Origin: Pseudomonas fluorescens
GTDB lineage: Bacteria; Pseudomonadota; Gammaproteobacteria; Pseudomonadales; Pseudomonadaceae
Assembly: GCF_902498185.1 (NCBI RefSeq)
Contig: NZ_CABVIX010000013.1
Coordinates: 62,001-126,000, forward strand
DNA length: 64,000 nt
Direction of reading: 5' to 3'
Position numbers and translations under genes: made by a program. The stretch's first letter is position 1; each line of letters begins with the position of its first letter. The notes beneath the pieces were generated by a model. The model made no database searches. It saw only the letters and a list, made by a program, of their open reading frames with translations, and was not told the origin of the DNA. Of this stretch, positions 42,976-50,224 are shown piece after piece.

Positions 42976-43999
42976 GAAGACTCTCCTGGCTGAGCTGCGC
43001 GCTGATGGAAAAACGCTCGCGCCCGGTGGCCTTGTCCGTCTGGATGATCCCCTGGAATTGCGCATCGTGGAGGGTCGGGCAGGCTTTGACTTGGCTCAAC
43101 AGCGCGCTGGCCCGGGCGCTTTGACCCGAGAATGTCACCTGCACGCCATCACGTACCTCCAGATGCTCGACCCAGGTGTCGTCGCCGAGGCAACTGCTCA
43201 GGTCGGCCAGCACCCAGGCGAGGGTAGGCCGCTGCGCCTTGAGTTTCGCCAGGTAGGTAGAGGCACCGAGCGTGTCATCCAGGGTTTGTCGCAGTTGCTG
43301 GACACGTTGTACGTCGAGGCGTTGGGCGGCGAGCTCACGCTGCATGGCCTCGAGCATGGTCTGCCGGTGGTCCAGGCCAGCCGCGGCCAGGACCACCGTG
43401 CAGGCCACGCAGCCAAGCCACAACCAGCGGTTCAGCGTGGCGGGACGTGCCAGCGAAGGACCGGCACCTGCCGGCAGGAGGTCGATGCGCAGGCGCTCTC
43501 CCGCGGCGTTCGTGGCATCGATCGCGATCACCTGCACCCCACGCTCACGACAGGTCTCGAGCATCAGCTCCAGGGCGGTGCGGGCGATCGCCACGAGCTC
43601 CACCTCGGCATTGGGCGGCTGCTTGCGCAGGACCCGCGCAACGAAGTGCACTTGCTCGGCGGTGTAGGGCGTGTACCTGTCCACCTCGTAGGTCAGCACT
43701 TCCTTGAGATTACGGGTAGCGGCGATGGGCAGGCTGATGCGCTGCAGCAGCACCTGGTGCGCGGACAACAGCAGGATCGCAGGCCGCCCAGGCTCGCACT
43801 GCCCGGGCAATGGCCACGGCAGCAGCTGCTCGGTAGCGGCGTTGCCCAGCCGCGCAGCGAGCGCGGGGGGCAGCACTGCAGTCAACTCCGCGAGCCAGGC
43901 CTTCAGCCAGCGGCGCCCGAGGCTGCTGGCCCAGCGTGCCTGCCATTCGCTGACCTGCGCAGCGAAAGCGGGCAGGTGGCGCTCCAGCAGCCGGCTCAT
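42959..43999 (-). CDS. gspL: Type II secretion protein GspL (PilN-like)
   Basis: The 346-residue protein combines an actin-like cytoplasmic domain, containing LLSAHQVLLQRISLPIAATRNLKEVLTYEVDRYTPY, with a membrane span (LWLGCVACTVVLAAAGL). A periplasmic PilN-type domain with a coiled coil follows. The DRYTPY stretch is shared by GspL and PilM/PilN-like proteins and normally recruits the GspE ATPase. I chose the ATG at 43999 because it overlaps the gspK stop codon (ATGA). Confidence 0.82.
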   Translation of the reverse strand: MSRLLERHLPAFAAQVSEWQARWASSLGRRWLKAWLAELTAVLPPALAARLGNAATEQLLPWPLPGQCEPGRPAILLLSAHQVLLQRISLPIAATRNLKEVLTYEVDRYTPYTAEQVHFVARVLRKQPPNAEVELVAIARTALELMLETCRERGVQVIAIDATNAAGERLRIDLLPAGAGPSLARPATLNRWLWLGCVACTVVLAAAGLDHRQTMLEAMQRELAAQRLDVQRVQQLRQTLDDTLGASTYLAKLKAQRPTLAWVLADLSSCLGDDTWVEHLEVRDGVQVTFSGQSARASALLSQVKACPTLHDAQFQGIIQTDKATGRERFSISAQLSQESLHASTQ

Positions 44000-44709
44000 T
44001 CCTGCCACCTCAGAACGCGATAAGGCTTGCCGCCCGCGTAGGCCGGCAACAGCACCAGGGTAACGTGCAGGCGGGCATTGAAGCCGCTGGACAGGGTCGC
44101 ATCGCTGGTGACGGTCATGATCTGACCAGCATCCAGCGCCAGCCCACGGCTCTTCGGCAGGCCGAGGGCCGAGGCCAGTTGCGGCGGTGCAAGCGCGGGG
44201 TCCGGCTGCGACGTGCCGGACCAGACGGTGATGCAGGGCAGGGCGCGGGCGTACACCGCGTAGGTCATGCCGGGCATATCGCGGAATTCTTCAAGCATTC
44301 GCAGGGGTACCTTGTTGCGCCTTGTCACTAAAGCCTGGGTGATGGTTTTTGCGCTCTGCCCGCTGGCGCCACTGGCGCGCAGCAGTTTTTCGAAACTGGC
44401 CGCGGAGGCGGCGTTGAGGTCGAGCTTGCCGCGTTCGCTGCGCACACTGATGCGCAGCGAACTGTCGCCAAATCGCACGTCGTGGTCCTGGCCGTCGGCG
44501 AGCCAGCGTGTCGGCCCGTTGCTGGACAGGCCGGCCACGGCCAGGTTGAGCCCCGCCTGCGCGGCAAACACAGCCTGGGTCTGGTTGCCTTGCCAGAGGG
44601 CCTGACGCTGCTGCAATTGCACCGAGATCGCCAGCCCGCCAAGCAGAATGCTCAGCAGTCCGATGACCCACAGCACCAGCAGTAGGGCTGCACCCTGCTG
44701 GCGGCTCAC
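43996..44709 (-). CDS. gspK: Minor pseudopilin GspK
   Basis: The 237-residue protein has the GspK-type prepilin signal RQQGAALLLVLWVIGLLSILL, which, as is usual for GspK, lacks the Glu at +5 of the mature protein. The large C-terminal part includes KLDLNAASAASFEKLLRASG, a helix-hairpin-like element typical of GspK. GspK caps the pseudopilus tip with GspI and GspJ. The GTG at 44709 overlaps the gspJ stop codon (GTGA). Confidence 0.88.
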   Translation of the reverse strand: MSRQQGAALLLVLWVIGLLSILLGGLAISVQLQQRQALWQGNQTQAVFAAQAGLNLAVAGLSSNGPTRWLADGQDHDVRFGDSSLRISVRSERGKLDLNAASAASFEKLLRASGASGQSAKTITQALVTRRNKVPLRMLEEFRDMPGMTYAVYARALPCITVWSGTSQPDPALAPPQLASALGLPKSRGLALDAGQIMTVTSDATLSSGFNARLHVTLVLLPAYAGGKPYRVLRWQE

Positions 44710-45311
44710 GGTCGGCCCCCGTCGCCGGAAAGGTCCAGCAGCAGGTTGACCTGCAGGGTGGGCCAGGTCTTGCCGTTGCTCAGCAGCACATCGACCCGTA
44801 CCGACTGTGGCACGCGCTCCGGCCACGGCCATTCGCGCAACCAGCCGGTGGGCTTGCCGAGGGGGGAATAGCCCCGGTAACTCAGTTCGAGCGACCTGAC
44901 GCCATCGAGCAATGGCTGCGGTTCGCCCCACGCCTGTAGCCGCCGGCCGTCGAGCCTGGCAAGGTCTGTTTCCAGGCGATGATCACGCCGCACCAGGCGC
45001 TGGCGGTACAGTCCTCCCCCCACCGAGCTGGGCAAGGGAGCGTAGAAGATGACGCTGTCCGCGCCGCCTTCGAATGTCGCGGTATGCTTGCCATCGGCGC
45101 CGAGTGCGCTCAGGGGCAGGACCTGGCTCAGGGACTGACGCAAGAAGCGCTGCGTGGCGCGCAGCTCATCCAGGTCCGCGCTGTAGCGCTGCGCCTTGGC
45201 CACTGCGCGGTTCGACCCCACCAGCGCGGCGCCGACCAGCCCCAGGAGCAGTCCGAGCAGGCTGATGACCACCAGGACTTCGAGCAGGGTGAACCCCGCC
45301 TGGCGCTTCAC
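44706..45311 (-). CDS. gspJ: Minor pseudopilin GspJ
   Basis: The 201-residue protein begins with a short leader and the cleavage/methylation motif RQAGFTLLEVLVVISLLGLLL. It then has the GspJ-type body with DLDELRATQRFLRQSLSQV and SLELSYRGYSP. It forms the pseudopilus tip with GspI and GspK. The GTG start at 45311 overlaps the gspI stop codon by four bases. Confidence 0.88.
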   Translation of the reverse strand: MKRQAGFTLLEVLVVISLLGLLLGLVGAALVGSNRAVAKAQRYSADLDELRATQRFLRQSLSQVLPLSALGADGKHTATFEGGADSVIFYAPLPSSVGGGLYRQRLVRRDHRLETDLARLDGRRLQAWGEPQPLLDGVRSLELSYRGYSPLGKPTGWLREWPWPERVPQSVRVDVLLSNGKTWPTLQVNLLLDLSGDGGRP

Positions 45312-45670
45312 TTGAGGCCCACGGCAGAGCGGGCGCGCAGCGTGCTGTAGTGGGACGTCCGGCGGCCCTCGCTGATCGACAGGTCGAGCCGATACAGCTC
45401 GATGCGACCCGGCGCCGCCTGCTCCAGCGCGACCTCCAGCACCCAGGCAAGGCCGTGCCACGTGCCGCGCTGCTGGCCTGGCGTCAGGTCACCGAGGTCG
45501 AGATCGTCCATCAGCGACCGGGCGGCAGCGCTGTGCCGGTCGCTCTGCTCTACCTGCACCAGCGACCGGCTGCTTTGCGCGAACGCGCCCAGCAGGATCG
45601 ACGAGGCCACGACCAGCAGGGCGATCGCGGCGAGCATTTCCAGCAGGGTGAAGCCACGTTGGCGGTTCAT
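45308..45670 (-). CDS. gspI: Minor pseudopilin GspI
   Basis: The 120-residue protein starts MNRQRGFTLLEMLAAIALLVVA, a prepilin peptidase site followed by the hydrophobic stalk. Size and position between gspH and gspJ identify it as GspI. Its ATG overlaps the gspH stop codon. No prepilin peptidase (gspO/pilD) gene is present in the window, so processing must depend on one elsewhere. Confidence 0.87.
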   Translation of the reverse strand: MNRQRGFTLLEMLAAIALLVVASSILLGAFAQSSRSLVQVEQSDRHSAAARSLMDDLDLGDLTPGQQRGTWHGLAWVLEVALEQAAPGRIELYRLDLSISEGRRTSHYSTLRARSAVGLK

Positions 45671-46107
45671 GGCAGCTCCCGCAGCTTCACGTTGCCGGTC
45701 AGCCAGCTGATGTCGATCCGCCAGCGCGCCAGGCCTCGAGTCACCAGGATATTGCCGCCGCTGGCCGCGCCATCGGGGAAGAACTCGAAGGCAGCGCCCA
45801 GTCCGCGGGCGGTCTGCAAGCGCACGCTGAAATCCTGCGGCCAGGCCTCGGGCTTGCGCCCCGGCGCCATGACCCGGCGCCCGGCCAGGTCGAACCGTGC
45901 CTGCACCGGCTGCCCGGTCGCGATGGCTTGCACCCGCGCACTGCGCAACGCAGACACCATGTGCGCGAGGGCGCTGCGCTCGTTCGCCTTTGCCACGCCC
46001 TTGCCGACGCCGATCGCCAGGATCGAGGCGGCAACGCCGACCAGCACGATGACGATCAGCAATTCGAACAGGGTAAAGCCGCGTTGGCGGGGCGTCGGTG
46101 CAGTCAC
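45667..46107 (-). CDS. gspH: Minor pseudopilin GspH
   Basis: The 146-residue protein has a prepilin signal, RQRGFTLFELLIVIVLVGVAA, after a nine-residue leader. A GspH-type body with ANERSALAHMVSALRSARVQAIATGQPVQARFD follows. The GTG at 46107 lies three bases after the gspG stop codon. It is predicted to link the tip complex to the GspG shaft. Confidence 0.86.
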   Translation of the reverse strand: MTAPTPRQRGFTLFELLIVIVLVGVAASILAIGVGKGVAKANERSALAHMVSALRSARVQAIATGQPVQARFDLAGRRVMAPGRKPEAWPQDFSVRLQTARGLGAAFEFFPDGAASGGNILVTRGLARWRIDISWLTGNVKLRELP

Positions 46108-46110
46108 CTG

Positions 46111-46533
46111 TTACTCCCAGCTGCCCAGGTCGGCCTTGTAGCCCTCACCGCCAGGCGCACCGTCCTGTCCCAGAAAGATCAGGTCGAATGACCCATGGTT
46201 GCCGGGGTAGCGATAGCCGAAGGCGTGGCCGAACGGGTCGAGCAGGTCCGAAGGTTTGGCGTACGGGCCCGCCCAGCGGCTGGCGTTGGCAGGCTTGTGC
46301 AGCAGCTGGTCGAGATTGCCCGGCGGGGCGCCCACGTCCAGCGCATAGCTTTCGACCTTCATGCTGAGACTCGCCAGCTGTGCCTTGCCGGCGCCGTACT
46401 TGCCCTTGTCGACGTTACCCCCGACCTGGCGCACGACGATGGTCGCGACGATCCCCAGCAGAACGATGACAGCGAGCATTTCGAGCAGGGTGAAACCCGC
46501 CTGCCGGGCATTGGTTTTTTTCAGGGAGCGCAT
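46111..46533 (-). CDS. gspG: Major pseudopilin GspG
   Basis: The 140-residue protein carries the prepilin motif RQAGFTLLEMLAVIVLLGIVA. The conserved body follows: YALDVGAPPGNLDQLLHKP, GPYAKPSDLLDPFGHAFGYRYPG, and the calcium-site end GAPGGEGYKADLGSWE. This last stretch distinguishes GspG from type IV pilins. It forms the shaft of the pseudopilus. Confidence 0.93.
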   Translation of the reverse strand: MRSLKKTNARQAGFTLLEMLAVIVLLGIVATIVVRQVGGNVDKGKYGAGKAQLASLSMKVESYALDVGAPPGNLDQLLHKPANASRWAGPYAKPSDLLDPFGHAFGYRYPGNHGSFDLIFLGQDGAPGGEGYKADLGSWE

Positions 46534-46543
46534 GGGTGGTTTC

Positions 46544-47743
46544 CTAGATATTGCTGGTCAGGCTCATGAGCGGCAGCATGATGGCGAGCATGATCGCCGC
46601 CACCATCACCGCCATGACGATGGTCAATGCAGGTACCAGCGCCGCGAGGAGGCGGTCGATGGTGCGTTTGGCTTCAAGGTCGTAGACGTCCGCGACCTTC
46701 AGCAGCATTACGCCGAGGGTCCCGGATTGCTCGCCGACTTCGATCATCTGCAGGGCGAGCTCGGGCAGCAGCGGGTCGGCGGACAACGCGTCCGCCAGGC
46801 CGCTGCCTTGCTTGACCTCGTCGGTGGTGCGTTCGACATGGGCGCGCAGGGCCTGGTTGGCGCTGACATCGCGGCCGATGGCCAGGGCGGACAGCAGCGT
46901 CACGCTGTTGCTCAGCAGTGTGCCGAGGGTGCGTGTCAGCCGGGCGGTCTCGAGCCGCTGCAGCAGTGGGCCGGCCAGGCGGCTGCGCCAGATGCGCAGG
47001 TCCTGCGCGATGCGCCGTTGCGGGTTGCGCCGCCCGGCCAGCACAAGCCACGCGGTACCGGCCAGCGCGCCCAGGCTCACCAGGCCCCAGCTGTTGACGA
47101 ACTCCCCCAGGGTCAGGATCGCCTGGGTGATGAAAGGAATGGGTACGCCCAGGTCCTGGAAAATAGGGACGAACTGCGGCACCACATACGCCAGCAACAA
47201 CGCGAGCGAGCCGATTACGCCTATGACCAGGAACGCGGGATAGATCAGCGCGTTGATGACTTCGCCGCGCAGCTTGTGGCTTCTTTCCAGGTAGGTGCTG
47301 AGCTGCGCCAGGGTCACTGCCAGCACACCACCGGCTTCACCGGCGCGTATGAGGCTGGTGTAGAAGGGCGAGAACGACGCGGGGTGCTCGTCCAGCGCCT
47401 GGGACAGCGGTTGGCCGGCCTTCACCTGGTCGCGCACGCGCTCGAGCAATGCACGGGCATCTGGCCTGCGCAGGTTTTTCAATACGGTCGTCAACGCCTT
47501 GTCCAGCGGCTGGCCGGCGCTGATCAGGGTGGTGAGCTGCTGGGTAATGGTGATCAGCTCCACTGCCTTGAACACGCTGCGCTGCCTGCCGGGGCGCAGC
47601 AGGCGGCTTCCCGGCTTGAGGTTCACGACCAGCAGGCCGCGTTGCTGCAAATGCCGGGCCGCGGTGTCTTGGTCAGCGACGTCCAGCTGACCCTGCTGCT
47701 TGCGGCCTTCCGGGTCGAGGGCGGTGTATGAGAAGAGCGGCAT
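46544..47743 (-). CDS. gspF: Type II secretion platform protein GspF
   Basis: The 399-residue inner-membrane platform protein begins MPLFSYTALDPEGRKQQGQL. It has the paired GspF domains, each with a Leu/Gly-rich cytoplasmic bundle (LTTLISAGQPLDKAL and LGTLLSNSVTLLSALAIGRDV). Three membrane spans are visible. The ATG at 47743 lies one base after the gspE stop codon. Confidence 0.93.
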   Translation of the reverse strand: MPLFSYTALDPEGRKQQGQLDVADQDTAARHLQQRGLLVVNLKPGSRLLRPGRQRSVFKAVELITITQQLTTLISAGQPLDKALTTVLKNLRRPDARALLERVRDQVKAGQPLSQALDEHPASFSPFYTSLIRAGEAGGVLAVTLAQLSTYLERSHKLRGEVINALIYPAFLVIGVIGSLALLLAYVVPQFVPIFQDLGVPIPFITQAILTLGEFVNSWGLVSLGALAGTAWLVLAGRRNPQRRIAQDLRIWRSRLAGPLLQRLETARLTRTLGTLLSNSVTLLSALAIGRDVSANQALRAHVERTTDEVKQGSGLADALSADPLLPELALQMIEVGEQSGTLGVMLLKVADVYDLEAKRTIDRLLAALVPALTIVMAVMVAAIMLAIMLPLMSLTSNI

Positions 47744-47744
47744 G

Positions 47745-49433
47745 TCAATCACCCCCCGTGACGCGCAACACTTCTTCGAGCGAGGTGATGCCAGCCAGGG
47801 CCTGTCGCAGCCCATCCTCATACAGTGTCACCAGGCCTTTGTGGCGGGCAGTGGCTTCGAGGGTGGCGGCATCGGTCTGGCGCATGAGCAGGCTGCGCAT
47901 GTCTTCGTCCATCACCAGCAGTTCGGTGATCGCACTGCGGCCATGGTAGCCGCCGCCTGCGCGCTGCTCGTCCGGACGGTACAGCAGGATCGGCCGCTGC
48001 TCGGTGTAGCGGCCCAGCTGATGGCGTTCGATCAGCTCGGCAGGCGCCTCGAAGCTGATGCGGGTTGCCGGGTCGAGCCGGCGCACCAGGCGCTGCGCCA
48101 GGATGCCCTGCAGGGTCGAGGCGAGCAGATAGCCTTCGACACCCATGTCCAGCAGGCGGGTCAGGCTCGCTGCCGCACTGTTGGTGTGCAGCGTCGACAG
48201 TACAAGATGCCCGGTCAGCGACGACTGGATCGCGATGCGGCACGTTTCGAGGTCGCGCATTTCGCCGATCATGATCACGTCGGGGTCCTGCCGGACAATC
48301 GAGCGCAGCGCTGCGGCGAAGCCCAGGCCGATCGAGGGCTTTACCTGGATCTGGTTGATCCCGGTCAGCTGGTATTCGACCGGGTCTTCGACGGTGATGA
48401 TCTTGCGCTGCTCGGTGTTCAGGCCAGACAGCGCGGTATAGAGGGTGGTGGTCTTGCCCGAGCCGGTCGGGCCCGTCACCAGGAAGATGCCGTGAGGGCG
48501 CGCGAGCAACTGTTCGATGGTTCGCAGGGTCGCGCCCTCGATGCCAAGGCTCGCGAAGTCGAACCTGACAGTCTGCCTGTCGAGCAGGCGCATCACCACC
48601 GACTCGCCAAAGCTGGTGGGTACGGTCGAGACCCGCAGGTCGAGCTCGCGGCCCTGGATGCGCAGCATGATCCGTCCATCCTGGGGCAGCCTGCGCTCTG
48701 CGATGTCGAGGCGCGCCATGATCTTCAGCCGGGAGATGACGGCGGCGGCGTAGCCCGAGGGCGGCGCCTCGCCTTCGATCAAGACGCCATCGACGCGGTA
48801 GCGGACCTTCAACTGGTTTTCGAACGGCTCGACATGGATATCCGACGCACGCCGATCGACCGCCTGTTGCAGCATCATGTTCACCAGGCGGATGACCGGT
48901 GCCTCTGAAGCCATGTCCTTGAGATGCTCGATGTCGCCCTCGGCGATCGAATCGTCGTCCAAGGCTTCGATCAGTGCGCCCATCGCGGAGCGTCCGGCGC
49001 CATGGACCTGCTCGATGAGATGGGTGATTTCATCAGCGGTGGCGATGACCAGCTCGACTGGCTTGCCGGCACGGTAGCCGAGGGCCGCGATGGCATAGGC
49101 GCAAAGGGGCACCCCGGCGGCCACCCGCAGGTGACTCGGGCTCTCGTGCAGGGTCAGGACCCCGAAGTGGCGGGCGAAGCGTTCTGGCGCACTGGGGACG
49201 GCTGCGATGGGTTCATCACCAAGCCTCGGCACATCCAGCAACTGCGCATAGGCATTGGCCATCTGTTCATCATTCACCGCGCCCAGGCGCAGCAGCGTAC
49301 GCAGCTTGTCGTCCTCGCCGATGCCTTGCGCCACCCCCAGCCGGATCGCTCGATTCATGTCGGCAGGCTGGAGTGCGCCAGCATCCAGCAGCCACTCACA
49401 TATGTCATCAGCAGAGGGTATTGATAAGTTCAT
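47745..49433 (-). CDS. gspE: Type II secretion ATPase GspE
   Basis: The 562-residue ATPase powers pseudopilus assembly. An N-terminal GspE/PilB-type domain is followed by RASDIHVEPFENQLKVRYRVDG, Walker A GPTGSGKTTT (around residue 320), the Asp box ITVEDPVEYQLTGINQIQV, Walker B, and the His box TLHTNSAAASLTRL. The four-cysteine zinc motif usual between RRLDPA and GRSAI in GspE is absent; that stretch (about 455-505) has no cysteine. I chose the ATG at 49433 (MNLSIPSADDICEWLLDAG); a TTG six codons upstream is also possible. Neither has a strong ribosome-binding site. Confidence 0.9.
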   Translation of the reverse strand: MNLSIPSADDICEWLLDAGALQPADMNRAIRLGVAQGIGEDDKLRTLLRLGAVNDEQMANAYAQLLDVPRLGDEPIAAVPSAPERFARHFGVLTLHESPSHLRVAAGVPLCAYAIAALGYRAGKPVELVIATADEITHLIEQVHGAGRSAMGALIEALDDDSIAEGDIEHLKDMASEAPVIRLVNMMLQQAVDRRASDIHVEPFENQLKVRYRVDGVLIEGEAPPSGYAAAVISRLKIMARLDIAERRLPQDGRIMLRIQGRELDLRVSTVPTSFGESVVMRLLDRQTVRFDFASLGIEGATLRTIEQLLARPHGIFLVTGPTGSGKTTTLYTALSGLNTEQRKIITVEDPVEYQLTGINQIQVKPSIGLGFAAALRSIVRQDPDVIMIGEMRDLETCRIAIQSSLTGHLVLSTLHTNSAAASLTRLLDMGVEGYLLASTLQGILAQRLVRRLDPATRISFEAPAELIERHQLGRYTEQRPILLYRPDEQRAGGGYHGRSAITELLVMDEDMRSLLMRQTDAATLEATARHKGLVTLYEDGLRQALAGITSLEEVLRVTGGD

Positions 49434-49504
49434 ATTGGTGGCTTTATGCAACTGGTGGCTATATGGCGGCGCACTTTTAATTGCTGGGTCCAGAGGAGGG
49501 CCGA

Positions 49505-49533
49505 AGAATACTTCGTTGTTCTTTCAGGTGCAA
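49505..49533 (-). promoter_or_regulatory. Candidate sigma-70 promoter of the type II secretion operon
   Basis: Read on the minus strand, TTGCAC (49533-49528) and TATTCT (49510-49505) are separated by exactly 17 bases. A start near 49498 would give a leader of about 65 bases before gspE. Both boxes are only fair matches to consensus. Confidence 0.4.
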
Positions 49534-49603
49534 CAAAGTGTTTGGCAAGGGATTATCATGAGATTTTAAGGGTGGTTTTGTATCCACGGCAAGAGCATAT
49601 CAG

Positions 49604-49637
49604 ACAGTTAAACCTAATTGCAACTAGGTTTAACTGT
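49604..49637. promoter_or_regulatory. Perfect 13-bp inverted repeat, candidate operator
   Basis: ACAGTTAAACCTA (49604-49616) and TAGGTTTAACTGT (49625-49637) are exact complements around the 8-base spacer ATTGCAAC. The dyad lies about 70 bases upstream of the candidate gspE promoter and about 290 bases before the small exported protein. There is no adjacent gene end, so it reads as a regulator-binding site rather than a terminator. Confidence 0.6.
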
Positions 49638-49923
49638 AGGCTGTGAGTAGCATTAATCATGACAAAAAAGACGATAAATTGCTGATAATCATAAATTTAA
49701 AGCAATAAACAGCTAATAAATTTTAATTATTTAATCTAGAACTTGCGTTCAACATCTGTATTTGCAGGCTTGTGAGGTGGTTTTAGGGATTAATTAATCA
49801 GACCGATGAATAAAATCTTCGTCCCTCCTTGAACTTTTCTCGCAAGTGCTCAGACTTACGCTCCGGCCTTACCTTGCCCAAGGTTCGACCGTTAACTGTA
49901 GCCCACCCACCGAGAACTATTCG

Positions 49924-50166
49924 ATGAATAGACTATTGCTGTCGCTCGCCTGCTCGACGCTGCTGGCCACGCACTTCAGTGCTTCTGCCGACACGCTGGC
50001 CGTCACCTCACAGACGACCGCCACGCCCGCCCGTACCCAACTGGATGCTCAGCGCGAGCGGCTGACCGGCGTAGACAAGGTCGGCAAGAACACCGCCGAG
50101 GCCAACACGCTGCTGGACACGCCGGTCGACACCAGCGACGCCCCGGCGCAGGTCGACCAGCCGTGA
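49924..50166 (+). CDS. Small exported protein of unknown function
   Basis: The 80-residue precursor starts MNRLLLSLACSTLLATHFSAS, a signal peptide ending near ASA, leaving about 57 residues. The mature part is rich in Thr, Ala, Asp and Gln (TQLDAQRERLTGVDKVGKN, TLLDTPVDTSDAPAQVD) and has no cysteine. It lies 58 bases before the GH3 gene on the same strand and may be co-transcribed. I recognise no family. The short conserved-looking DAQRERLTGVDKVGKNTAEAN segment is the best handle for a search. Confidence 0.6.
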   Translation: MNRLLLSLACSTLLATHFSASADTLAVTSQTTATPARTQLDAQRERLTGVDKVGKNTAEANTLLDTPVDTSDAPAQVDQP

Positions 50167-50224
50167 AACCGACCGCTGTGATCTTGACCCTCGCCACCCA
50201 GACCGCTGTATAAGGACCCGATCC

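Larger units (their letters stand above)
49434..49923. other. AT-rich 490-base divergent control region without genes
   Basis: This stretch separates the secretion operon from the small exported protein and GH3 genes. It is strikingly AT-rich, especially 49640-49740, compared with the surrounding DNA. It holds a candidate leftward promoter (49505-49533), a 13-base inverted repeat (49604-49637) and a perfect palindrome, GATTAATTAATC, at 49788-49799. Short open frames here start in unlikely context and encode nothing recognisable. AT-rich islands of this sort are typical targets of MvaT/H-NS-type silencing in Pseudomonas; that is inference. Confidence 0.7.

Noticed and set aside
49446..49646. 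Short open frame in the AT-rich gap before the exported protein
   Set aside because: Composition and start context do not suit a gene, and it runs across the candidate promoter and the 13-bp dyad.
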